Shown here: in pieces, positions 1 to 7,186 of the stretch
How positions within the stretch are numbered: the stretch's first letter is position 1
Layout of the letters: every line of letters starts with the position of its first letter
NCBI GenBank assembly: GCA_035644495.1
Contig: DASQOM010000282.1
Coordinates: 1-14,044, forward strand
From: JACQFK01 sp035644495
GTDB taxonomy: Bacteria; Planctomycetota; MHYJ01; JACPRB01
Direction: 5' to 3'
DNA length: 14,044 bases
Position numbers and translations under genes: made by a program
The notes under the pieces: generated by a model
The model's input: only the letters and a program-made list of their open reading frames with translations
Told to the model about the DNA's origin: nothing
Databases searched by the model: none

Positions 1-959
1 ATGCCCAGGCACCCGGCGGAACCGAGGAATCCGAGCAGGGTCCACTCCAGGAGGATGACGCCGAAAATCTGCCGGCGCGTCGCCCCGATCGCGCGCAGCG
101 TCCCGATCTCCCGCATCCGCTCGACGACCGAGATCGAGACCGAGTTGTAGATGATGAAGATCCCGACCAGCAGCGCCACGACGCCGATGCCCAGCAGCGC
201 CCGCAGCCGTGTCATCGCCTCGTCCAGGAACGAATTGCTCTGCGGCGGCGGGCGCACGATATAGTCGGGTCCCAGCGCCTCCCGGAGCCTGCGCGCCGCC
301 TCGCCGACGTCGCCCTGCGCGAGGATCTCGATGCGGTCGACGCTGCCCTGCCGGCGGAAGAGCCGCTGCGCCGTCTTCAGCGGCATCACCGCGACGTTCC
401 CGCCGAAGATCTCGGCCGGTCCTTCGTCCTTGAAGATCGCGGCGACCGTCACGGGACGCGGCCCCGTCGGCGTATCGATCTTGAAGCCCCCGCCGAGCTT
501 GACCCCGCGCTTCGCCGCGAAGCTGCGGCTGACCAGGATGACGTCGCCGCCGAGGAAGGCGAGCGGGTTGATCTGCGGCTTCTCGCCTTCGGCCACGTCC
601 CAGAGCCGGAAGCTCGCCTCCCGGTTGAAGTCGAGCCCCATCAGCAGCAGACCTTCCGACAGCCCGGGCACCGTGGCGCTGAGCTGCAGCACCGGCGCCG
701 CCTGCACGCCCGGGACCGCGTCGATCTTCTTCAGCAGCTCCTCCTCGACGCCGAGGCTCCGCCCCTTGACGACCTGGAGCTGCGACTTGCCGGCGAGCTG
801 CTCGACCGTGCGCCGGAAGGCCGCTTCGGTGCTGGTGTTCGAGACGTCGATCGACGCGAAGAGGGCAACGCCGAGCGCGACGGACATGACGCTGAGGAAG
901 ACCCGGATGGGATGACGTCGGAGGTAGCGCAGCGAGAAGTACGACAGCAGGACCCTCAC
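1..959 (-). CDS. ABC transporter permease, FtsX/MacB-type (3' end cut by window edge)
   Basis: Membrane subunit of an ABC exporter of the LolC/MacB/FtsX class. I translated 319 residues on the minus strand; the gene runs off position 1. Visible in order: a short cytoplasmic N-terminus, a first membrane segment at about residues 19-38, a long periplasmic MacB-PCD-like region, a second membrane segment at about 255-275, then the conserved coupling stretch ERMREIGTLRAIGATRRQIF (280-299) that contacts the ATPase, and the start of a third membrane segment. The start is GTG at 959, whose GTGA overlaps the ATPase stop, so the two are translationally coupled. Families of this kind move lipoproteins, lipids, peptides or drugs, or act as mechanotransmitters. 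The substrate cannot be read from the sequence. Its position beside hopanoid genes is the only hint of a lipid role. Confidence 0.9.
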   Translation of the reverse strand, partial: MRVLLSYFSLRYLRRHPIRVFLSVMSVALGVALFASIDVSNTSTEAAFRRTVEQLAGKSQLQVVKGRSLGVEEELLKKIDAVPGVQAAPVLQLSATVPGLSEGLLLMGLDFNREASFRLWDVAEGEKPQINPLAFLGGDVILVSRSFAAKRGVKLGGGFKIDTPTGPRPVTVAAIFKDEGPAEIFGGNVAVMPLKTAQRLFRRQGSVDRIEILAQGDVGEAARRLREALGPDYIVRPPPQSNSFLDEAMTRLRALLGIGVVALLVGIFIIYNSVSISVVERMREIGTLRAIGATRRQIFGVILLEWTLLGFLGSAGCLG

Positions 960-1633
960 GCCAGTTTCCCGTCCCGGAGCTTCACGAGGCGGGTTCCGTA
1001 GCCCGCCGCCCGCTCGTCGTGCGTGACGATGACGACGGTCCGCTCGCGCGCGACCTCCTGGAGCAGCTTGAGGATTTCGACGCCCGCGGCCGTGTCGAGG
1101 TTTCCCGTGGGCTCGTCGGCGAGCACGAGCGGCGGGTCCGTGATCAGCGCCCGGGCGATCGCGACGCGCTGCATCTCGCCGCCGGAGAGCTCCTCCGGGA
1201 AATGGTCGAGACGCTGGTCGAGGCCGACCCTGCGGAGCAGCTCCTCGGCCCGCGTCTTGACCGCGTCGAGCCGGCCGCCGTTCAGGAGCGCGGGAAGCGA
1301 GGCGTTCTGGACTATGTTGAGGCTCGGGACCAGATTGAAGAACTGGAAGACGAAGCCGATCATGCGCCGCCGCAGCAGCGTCAGCGCGGTGTCGTCCAGC
1401 CTGGACGTGACCGCCCCGTCCACGGCCACGTCGCCGGAGGTCGGCACGTCCAGGGCTCCCGCCAGGTGCAGGAGCGTCGATTTTCCCGACCCGCTGGGTC
1501 CCATGATGGTGACGAATTCGCGGCGCTGGATCTGGAGCGTGACCCCGTCCAGGGCGACGACGTCCCGGCGGCCCTGGGCATGGATCTTCCGGACGTCGCG
1601 GAAGTCGATGATGGGGCCGTTCGGGGTATCCAT
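956..1633 (-). CDS. ABC transporter ATP-binding protein, LolD/MacB family
   Basis: Cytoplasmic ATPase that powers the permease encoded right after it. From the ATG at 1633 the protein has 225 residues, normal for LolD-type subunits. All motifs are intact: Walker A GPSGSGKS (45-52), Q-loop glutamine (97), signature LSGGE followed by MQRVAIARAL (from 149), Walker B LVLADE (169-174) with the D-loop GNLD, and the switch histidine in IVTHDE (205). A GTG at 1654 would add seven residues; neither start has a clear Shine-Dalgarno sequence. I prefer the ATG because the family fold begins within a few residues of it. It is transcribed divergently from the hopanoid genes. The ATPase-then-permease order with a GTGA overlap indicates one transcription unit. 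Confidence 0.93.
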   Translation of the reverse strand: MDTPNGPIIDFRDVRKIHAQGRRDVVALDGVTLQIQRREFVTIMGPSGSGKSTLLHLAGALDVPTSGDVAVDGAVTSRLDDTALTLLRRRMIGFVFQFFNLVPSLNIVQNASLPALLNGGRLDAVKTRAEELLRRVGLDQRLDHFPEELSGGEMQRVAIARALITDPPLVLADEPTGNLDTAAGVEILKLLQEVARERTVVIVTHDERAAGYGTRLVKLRDGKLA

Positions 1634-1798
1634 GAGGTGTGCGGAAGATATCACGAAACAGCCGATGGAGCTATCGAGTTATTGGAAAGACTAATGTTCG
1701 ATGTTCCCGGTCATAATGCCCCCTGATTCAAGAACTCAATCGCCCATATTGGGAAGGACTGTTCCCTTTTCCGATCAGGCGTTGTAGGATAAGCCGCA
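1634..1798. promoter_or_regulatory. Divergent control region between the ABC exporter and the hopanoid genes
   Basis: A 165-base gap, clearly richer in A+T than the flanking genes, that must hold the promoters for both directions. Towards squalene synthase, TAGGAT at 1785-1790 is either a weak -10 (17 bases after TTCCCT at 1762-1767, a poor -35) or an AGGA ribosome site eight bases before the GTG. A spaced inverted repeat GGGAA-6-TTCCC lies at 1751-1766, and a smaller one, CCCA-TAT-TGGG, overlaps its left side; these could be regulator sites. On the minus strand TTGAGT and CATTAT occur with a short 15-base spacer. None of these elements is strong alone. Confidence 0.35.
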
Positions 1799-2812
1799 GT
1801 GACCAAGACAGCGCCGTTCGCAACCTGCTGGCAGATCCTGCCTCTCGTCAGCCGCAGCTTCGCGATGGTCATCCGCTGGCTGCCCCGGGGCCTGGACGAC
1901 GCGGTCATGGTCTCCTACCTGCTCTGCCGCATCGCGGACACCCTGGAGGACTCGGTCCGGGACGTCGCCGAGAAGCGCCGGCAGCTCGCCCGCTTCGCCG
2001 AGACCCTGGACGAAGGCCGCCCCGAGATCCCCCTGGACGCCTTCCCGGCTACTTATCTGTGTCTGATGACCAAGACGGACGACGTCCTGGCCGCCTACCG
2101 GGCGCTTTCGGCCCCGGTCCGGACGATCATCCGCGCCCGAGTCCAGGAGATGTGCCAGGGCATGTCGAAATGGGCCGACCGCCCCATCGTCACCTTCGCC
2201 GACCAGAACGAGTACTGCTATTACGTCGCCGGCCTGGTCGGCCTCATGCTCACTGACCTCTTCCACGCGACGGGCAACGTCTCCGATCGCGACAGGGCGC
2301 AGCTGACCCCGCTGGCCGTGGACTTCGGCTTGGCGCTGCAGAAGGTCAACATCCTCAGGGACTTGCGTGAGGATCTCCAGGAGGACCGCTGCTACTGGCC
2401 CTCCGAGGTCATGGCCCGCCACGGGGTGACCGAAGAGACGATCCTGAGCCCGGAGAAGGTCGACGCGTCGCTCGCCGTCATGGCCGACATGGTCGAGGAG
2501 CACTGGGACTACCTGGAGACGGCCCTGCGCTATCTGACGATGCTGCCGATGGCGCAGTTCCGCCTGCGGATTTTCTGCGCGATCCCGCTGTTCATGGCGG
2601 TGGCGACGGTGCGCCGCTGCGAAGGCAATCCGGCCGTCTTCCTGGGACCGAAGCCCGTCAAGATCCCCCGCCGTCAGGCGAGGGCCATCCTGGTGCGGTC
2701 GCTGTCCCTGGGCACCTGCAACAACTACCTGCAGTCGTGGTATCGGCGCTGGCAGAGGGGGCCGCTGGAGCGTCCCTCGCCCTTCCACGCCGTGGCGTCG
2801 CTGATTCCTTGA
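1799..2812 (+). CDS. sqs: Squalene synthase, ERG9-like (squalene/phytoene synthase family)
   Basis: Condenses two farnesyl diphosphates, via presqualene diphosphate, to squalene using NADPH; this is the entry to hopanoids. The 337 residues follow eukaryotic squalene synthase closely rather than HpnC/HpnD: SRSFAMVI near the N-terminus, first aspartate-rich motif DTLED at 47-51, the YCYYVAGLVG segment, second motif DLRED at 188-192 inside LQKVNILRDLREDLQED, then FCAIPLFMAVATV in the C-terminal third. There is no C-terminal membrane anchor, unlike the eukaryotic enzymes. The start is GTG at 1799: an in-frame TAA at 1790-1792 rules out anything further upstream, and AGGA at 1786-1789 is a possible ribosome site. 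It leads the hopanoid block. The C-terminus lacks nothing obvious, and both metal-binding motifs are intact. Confidence 0.92.
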   Translation: MTKTAPFATCWQILPLVSRSFAMVIRWLPRGLDDAVMVSYLLCRIADTLEDSVRDVAEKRRQLARFAETLDEGRPEIPLDAFPATYLCLMTKTDDVLAAYRALSAPVRTIIRARVQEMCQGMSKWADRPIVTFADQNEYCYYVAGLVGLMLTDLFHATGNVSDRDRAQLTPLAVDFGLALQKVNILRDLREDLQEDRCYWPSEVMARHGVTEETILSPEKVDASLAVMADMVEEHWDYLETALRYLTMLPMAQFRLRIFCAIPLFMAVATVRRCEGNPAVFLGPKPVKIPRRQARAILVRSLSLGTCNNYLQSWYRRWQRGPLERPSPFHAVASLIP

Positions 2813-2843
2813 AGCACGGAGGCTCTCTGGCCGAAAAGATTGG

Positions 2844-2870
2844 TTGCGCCGACTCGACCGGATTGATAAA
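2844..2870 (+). promoter_or_regulatory. Weak candidate promoter before ispH
   Basis: The 84-base gap between squalene synthase and ispH contains TTGCGC (2844-2849) and GATAAA (2865-2870) with a 15-base spacer; TTGGTT at 2840 with a 19-base spacer is an alternative. The -10 agrees at four of six positions, but both spacings are off the optimum. It may be an internal promoter, or ispH may simply be read from the upstream one. No hairpin with a T-run separates the two genes. Confidence 0.22.
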
Positions 2871-2896
2871 TTTGGACCCCATTGTCCGCTAGTAAC

Positions 2897-4132
2897 ATGG
2901 GCGAGTTATACCGAAAAGGGTTCTCTAACAAGGCGGCCGTTCGCCAGAAACTGGCCGACGATTTCCACCATAGCGACATCGTCCGCCGGATCAAGGGCAA
3001 CGACTACAGCCTGGAAGCGGGGAATCTCTCCCTCCATATGGCGCGGGAGCTGGGCTTCTGCTACGGCGTCGAGCGGACCGTCCAGTACGCCTACGAGACC
3101 CTGGAGCGCTTCCCCGACCGCGACATCTACATCACCGACGAAATCATCCACAATCCCCAGGTCAACGAGAAGCTCATCGACCTGGGCATGAAGTTCCTCT
3201 ATGGCCGCTACAGCTGCGGCAAGAAGGTCGACGAGCTCGGCGTCCAGGACGTCGTCCTGATCCCCGCCTTCGGGGTGCCCGTGGCCGACATGGGCAAGCT
3301 GAGCGCCCGCGGCTGCGTCATGGTCGACACCACCTGCGGTTCGGTGCTCAACGTCTGGAAGAACGTGGAGCGTTATGCCCGGGAAGGCGTGACCGCCATC
3401 GTGCACGGCAAGTACACGCACGAGGAGACGCGGGCCACGATCTCCCAGGTGACCAAGTACCCCCAGGGCAAGTACCTGGTGGTGAAGGACATTCCGGAAA
3501 CCCACGTCGTCTGCGAATACATCCGCAAGGGCGGCGATTCGGCGAGCCTCCTGGCGAAGTTCGAGAACAGCGTCTCGGCGGACTTCGATCCGGTGCGCGA
3601 TCTGGTCCGCATCGGGCTCGCCAACCAGACGACGATGATGTCCAGCGAGTCGCTGGAGATCCAGAAGCTGCTGCGCCAGGCCATGGTCGACCGTCACGGC
3701 GAGGCCCAGATCTCCACGCGCTTCATCGCGTTCGACACGATCTGCTCGGCCACGCAGGACCGGCAGGACACGCTGATGGCGCTGCTCCGCTCGACGAAGC
3801 TCGACCTGGTGCTCGTCGTCGGCGGCTTCAACAGCTCGAACACCGGGCACCTGGCGGAGCTCGGCTCGGAGTATGCTTCGACGTACCATGTTGAAAACGA
3901 ACAGGGTCTCGTCAGTGCGGACGAGATCCGCTATAGGGATCCGAAGTCGGGATCCGTCGTGACGGCCCGCGGCTGGCTGGCCGCCGGGAAGCTTGCGATT
4001 GGAGTCACGGCCGGCGCCAGCACGCCCGATAATATAGTCGGGCATGTGATCGAGCGGCTCCTGGAGATCCGGGGGATCGCCCTGGACGACGGGACCGTCC
4101 GGAGTCCGGCGCCCAGCCCCGTCCGGGCCTGA
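2897..4132 (+). CDS. ispH: 4-hydroxy-3-methylbut-2-enyl diphosphate reductase, plant/cyanobacterial type
   Basis: Last enzyme of the MEP pathway: reduces HMBPP to IPP and DMAPP with an iron-sulfur cluster. From the ATG at 2897 it has 411 residues, far longer than the E. coli enzyme (about 316) and matching the cyanobacterial/plastid form, including the N-terminal YRKGFSN segment. The three cluster cysteines are present: Cys55 in GFCYGVER, Cys147 in TTCGSV and Cys283 in ICSATQDRQ. Other family segments seen are TDEIIHNPQVNEKL, KYTHEETRAT, ANQTTMMSSESLEI, GGFNSSNTGHL and GVTAGASTPD. A TTG at 2882 would add five residues; no ribosome site supports either start, and I choose the ATG because homologues begin near it. 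Placement between squalene synthase and the cyclase suggests precursor supply tied to hopanoid synthesis. Confidence 0.93.
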   Translation: MGELYRKGFSNKAAVRQKLADDFHHSDIVRRIKGNDYSLEAGNLSLHMARELGFCYGVERTVQYAYETLERFPDRDIYITDEIIHNPQVNEKLIDLGMKFLYGRYSCGKKVDELGVQDVVLIPAFGVPVADMGKLSARGCVMVDTTCGSVLNVWKNVERYAREGVTAIVHGKYTHEETRATISQVTKYPQGKYLVVKDIPETHVVCEYIRKGGDSASLLAKFENSVSADFDPVRDLVRIGLANQTTMMSSESLEIQKLLRQAMVDRHGEAQISTRFIAFDTICSATQDRQDTLMALLRSTKLDLVLVVGGFNSSNTGHLAELGSEYASTYHVENEQGLVSADEIRYRDPKSGSVVTARGWLAAGKLAIGVTAGASTPDNIVGHVIERLLEIRGIALDDGTVRSPAPSPVRA

Positions 4133-4232
4133 TAGGAAGACCGGCGGGCCGTATCGGGTGAGCAGTAGCCGTATTGCAGTTTGCCCCGGGAGATTCGGAA
4201 CGGTGAACAAGGCGCTGCTGAGGGAATCATAC

Positions 4233-4237
4233 GGGGA
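4233..4237 (+). promoter_or_regulatory. Ribosome binding site that decides the shc start
   Basis: GGGGA sits seven bases before the ATG at 4245. The same frame also has GTG codons at 4158 and 4203, which would add 29 or 14 residues with no family counterpart. Starting at 4245 places the catalytic DTDD at residues 370-373, almost the same numbering as the Alicyclobacillus enzyme (374-377). The rest of the 112-base gap after ispH shows no convincing promoter or terminator. Confidence 0.5.
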
Positions 4238-4244
4238 ATATCCC

Positions 4245-6188
4245 ATGCCCCGCTGGGATTCCCTCCTCAACTCCGCGATCGACGCCGGCCAGCGATACCT
4301 CCTCTCCCGCCAGTCCGACGACGGCTACTGGCAGGCGGAGCTCAACGGCGACGCGACCCTCGAGTCCGACGCCGTCATGCTCATGCACTTCCTGGGCGAC
4401 GTCGACAAGGACCGTCAGCGCAAGCTGATGAACTACGTCCTGACCCAGCAGAATGCGGACGGCGGCTGGTCGATCTTCCGCGGCGGCCCGAGCGACGCCA
4501 ACGCGACGGTGAAGGCCTACTTCGCCCTCCGCCTCGCCGGATATTTGGACGAGGACGCGCACGTCCGCAAGGCGCGACACAAGATCCTCGAGATGGGCGG
4601 CATCGAAGTCTGCAACAGCTACACCAAGTTCTATCTCGCGATCTTCGGCCAGTACGACTGGAACCGCCTGCCCAGCATGATCCCCGAAATCATGCTCCTG
4701 CCGGACGGACAGCGCTTCCTCAACATCTACCGGATCTCGGCGTGGACGCGGACGATCGTCGTCCCGATGCTGATCATCTACGCGCACCGGCCAAGCGTGA
4801 AGGTCAATTTCTCCATCCGGGACCTGAACCTGCCCTACGACCAGCCCGGGGCGAAATCGCTCAAGAATGCGTTCTGGCGCAGCGTCTTCAAGTTCATCGA
4901 CCGCGGCATGGCGCTCTACAACCGCATCGGCGTCCGCTGGGTGCGCCGCATCGCGATCAAGAAGGCCGAAGAGTGGATGCTGGAGCGCAACAAGCCGCCG
5001 GGCGGTCTGGGCGCGATCTATCCGCCCATGCTCAACACGATCATGGCGCTGCGCTGCCTCGGCTACGCGAAGGATTCACCCGAGTTCAGCAAGGCGATGC
5101 GCGAGTTCCGCGACCTCGAGGTCCACGACGGGCCGGTGACGCGCGTCCAGCCCTGCTTCTCCGCGATCTGGGACACCGCGTGGGGCCTGCATACCCTCGC
5201 CCGCGGCAACAGCTCCGATACGGGCGCGATCCAGCGGGCCGCCGACTGGCTCTTCTCGAAGCAGGTGTTCACGGGCGGCGACTGGCAGGTCAACAACCCG
5301 GCCGGCAAGCCCGGCGCCTGGGCCTTCGAGTTCGACAATCCCATCTATCCCGACACCGACGACACCTCGGCGGTGCTGATGGCGCTCACCTTCGCGGGCC
5401 GCCGCGACGACCCGGGCTTCTCCGCCGGCGTCAAGTGGCTGCACACGATGCAGAACCCCGACGGCGGCTGGGGCGCCTTCGACCGCAACATCAACCTCGA
5501 GATCCTCGAGCATCTGCCCTGGGCGGACCACAATGCCCTGCTCGACCCGAGCACGGCGGACCTCACGGGCCGCATCATCGAGATGTTCGGCTATATCGGC
5601 TCGCACCGCAACGAGCGCTTCATGGGCCGCGCCATCCAGTTCCTGAAGAAGAATCAGGAAGCCGACGGCTCCTGGTTCGGCCGCTGGGGCGTGAACTACA
5701 TCTACGGCACGTGGCAGGTCCTCGTCGGCCTCCGCGCGGCGGGCGTCGACATGCGCGAGGGCTGGGTCCAGCGCGCCGCCACCTGGCTCCGCACCGTCCA
5801 GAACGAGGACGGCGGCTGGGGCGAATCCTGCAAGTCCTACGCCGACCCCCGCCTCAAGGGACAGGGGCCGAGCACGCCCTCCCAGACGGCCTGGGCCGTC
5901 CTGGGCCTCATCGCCGCCGGCGAACCCGCGCCCGACCGCTCCTTGCAGCGCGGCGTCGAGTGGCTGCTCCGCAATCAGCGCGGCGACGGCGGCTGGGACG
6001 AGATCGAGCACACCGGCACCGGCTTCCCCCGCGTCTTCTACCTCGTCTACACGATGTACCGCCATTACTTCCCCCTCCTGGCACTCCAGGCGGTGCGCGA
6101 CGGCCTGGATCCCCAGGAGCGCCGCCCCGCGACGGACCGGTTCGAGCTCGCCGGGGAAGCCAGCAGCGAGAGGATGACCACCGAATGA
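4245..6188 (+). CDS. shc: Squalene-hopene cyclase
   Basis: Membrane-associated cyclase that folds squalene into hopene/diplopterol, the committed hopanoid step. The 647 residues match the usual length and have the two-domain alpha-barrel layout: the first half (RYLLSRQSDDGYW, QNADGGWSIFRGGPSD, GGIEVCNSYTKFYLAIFGQY) and the second half with the catalytic DTDD at 370-373 in YPDTDDTSAV. The middle Asp is the protonating acid in known enzymes. QW repeats recur as QNPDGGWGAF, NQEADGSWFGRW, QNEDGGWGE and NQRGDGGWDE. The C-terminus keeps GTGFPRVFYL and YTMYRHYFP, which line the cavity. The DxDD and QW content, together with STPSQTAWAVLGL, excludes an oxidosqualene cyclase as the better name. Its stop overlaps the next start (ATGA at 6185-6188), so hpnH is translationally coupled. 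Confidence 0.96.
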   Translation: MPRWDSLLNSAIDAGQRYLLSRQSDDGYWQAELNGDATLESDAVMLMHFLGDVDKDRQRKLMNYVLTQQNADGGWSIFRGGPSDANATVKAYFALRLAGYLDEDAHVRKARHKILEMGGIEVCNSYTKFYLAIFGQYDWNRLPSMIPEIMLLPDGQRFLNIYRISAWTRTIVVPMLIIYAHRPSVKVNFSIRDLNLPYDQPGAKSLKNAFWRSVFKFIDRGMALYNRIGVRWVRRIAIKKAEEWMLERNKPPGGLGAIYPPMLNTIMALRCLGYAKDSPEFSKAMREFRDLEVHDGPVTRVQPCFSAIWDTAWGLHTLARGNSSDTGAIQRAADWLFSKQVFTGGDWQVNNPAGKPGAWAFEFDNPIYPDTDDTSAVLMALTFAGRRDDPGFSAGVKWLHTMQNPDGGWGAFDRNINLEILEHLPWADHNALLDPSTADLTGRIIEMFGYIGSHRNERFMGRAIQFLKKNQEADGSWFGRWGVNYIYGTWQVLVGLRAAGVDMREGWVQRAATWLRTVQNEDGGWGESCKSYADPRLKGQGPSTPSQTAWAVLGLIAAGEPAPDRSLQRGVEWLLRNQRGDGGWDEIEHTGTGFPRVFYLVYTMYRHYFPLLALQAVRDGLDPQERRPATDRFELAGEASSERMTTE

Positions 6189-7186
6189 GACAGCCGTTTT
6201 CCCTCACCTTCCGGATGGCCCGCTACCTGGTGGGCAAGCGCATGCGCGGCGAGGAGAAGTTCCCCGTCGTCATGATGCTGGAGCCGCTCCACACCTGCAA
6301 TCTCGCCTGCCTGGGCTGCACCCCCGACCGCTGGGCCGGACCCAAGTCGGAGTGGCTCACCGTCGACCAGTGCCTCGAGTCCGTCGACGAGTGCAATCCG
6401 CCGATGGTTTCCGTCTGCGGCGGCGAGCCGCTCGTGCACACCGACATCGACAAGATCGTCAACGGGATCCTGGAGCGCGGCAAGTACGTCATCCTCTGCA
6501 CGAACGCGCTGCTGCTGCCCAAGTTCCTGGACAAGATGAAGCCGTCGCCCTACCTCTCCTTCGCCATCCACCTCGACGGCATGGAGAAGACGCACGACTA
6601 CGTCACGCAGCGCCCCGGCTGCTTCAAGAAGGCGATCGATGCGAGCAAGATGGCGCTCGACCGCGGCTACCGCGTCAACTGCAACACGACGGTGTTCGCC
6701 GAGTCGAATATCGACGAGATCGCCGAGCTCTTCCGCCACATCAAGGAGGACCTCGGCTTCCACGGCATCATCACGTCGCCGGGCTACGACTTCGACCAGA
6801 CCGGCGGCGACTTCTTCCTCAAGCGGCAGCAGGTCGTCGAGCGCTTCAAGAAGCTGCTGGGCATGGTGAAGGAGGAGTGGTTCGGCAACTCGCAGCTGTA
6901 CCTGGACTTCCTCAAGGGCGAACTCGAGCTCACCTGCACCGCCTGGGGGAACCCGACGCGGACGCCGAAGGGCTGGCAGGGCCCCTGCTACATGCTCCGC
7001 GACGCCTATCATCCGACCTTCCGGGACCTGGTCGACAAGACCGAGTGGCACAAATACGGCCCGTCGTCCGGCGAGCCGCGCTGCCAGACCTGCATGGTGC
7101 ACGCCGGCTTCGAGCCCACGGTCGCGTCGGGCCGCGGCATCAAGCTCGGCAAGCAGCTCTATAATGCGGTCAAGATGATGTCGTGA
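6185..7186 (+). CDS. hpnH: Hopanoid radical SAM protein HpnH (adenosylhopane synthase)
   Basis: In the known family HpnH uses SAM to make a 5'-deoxyadenosyl radical that adds to hopene (diploptene), giving adenosylhopane, the first side-chain step of bacteriohopanepolyols. The 333-residue protein carries the radical SAM CxxxCxxC motif CNLACLGC (Cys38, Cys42, Cys45), GGEP at 79-82 for SAM binding, and a C-terminal region of the DUF3463 kind with Cys268 in GPCYMLRDAYH and the pair Cys300/Cys303 in CQTCMVHAGFEPT. The N-terminus QPFSLTFRMARYLVGKRM is the usual HpnH opening. The ATG overlaps the shc stop, with GAGAGGA about 11 bases upstream inside shc. Its own stop overlaps the hpnG start (GTGA). 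Confidence 0.95.
   Translation: MRQPFSLTFRMARYLVGKRMRGEEKFPVVMMLEPLHTCNLACLGCTPDRWAGPKSEWLTVDQCLESVDECNPPMVSVCGGEPLVHTDIDKIVNGILERGKYVILCTNALLLPKFLDKMKPSPYLSFAIHLDGMEKTHDYVTQRPGCFKKAIDASKMALDRGYRVNCNTTVFAESNIDEIAELFRHIKEDLGFHGIITSPGYDFDQTGGDFFLKRQQVVERFKKLLGMVKEEWFGNSQLYLDFLKGELELTCTAWGNPTRTPKGWQGPCYMLRDAYHPTFRDLVDKTEWHKYGPSSGEPRCQTCMVHAGFEPTVASGRGIKLGKQLYNAVKMMS

Noticed and set aside
1799..2812. Phytoene synthase or HpnC/HpnD as the identity of the first hopanoid gene.
   Set aside because: The SRSFAMVI, DTLED, YYVAGLVG and FCAIPLFMAVATV segments line up with ERG9-type squalene synthase much better than with CrtB or HpnC/D, and the neighbours use squalene.
2906..4270. A long minus-strand frame opposite ispH.
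   Set aside because: The composition is that of an antisense mirror, while ispH on the plus strand is full length with all three cluster cysteines.
4181..6187. An open frame overlapping shc that runs into hpnH in phase and looks like a 1,001-residue fusion.
   Set aside because: The part over shc is Arg/Pro-rich noise in the wrong frame. shc is complete in its own frame, and hpnH has a proper ATG in an ATGA overlap.
4245..6188. Oxidosqualene (lanosterol-type) cyclase, known from some planctomycetes.
   Set aside because: The length, the DTDD acid motif and the HpnH/HpnG neighbours fit squalene-hopene cyclase. Oxidosqualene cyclases carry a different acid motif (DCTAE).
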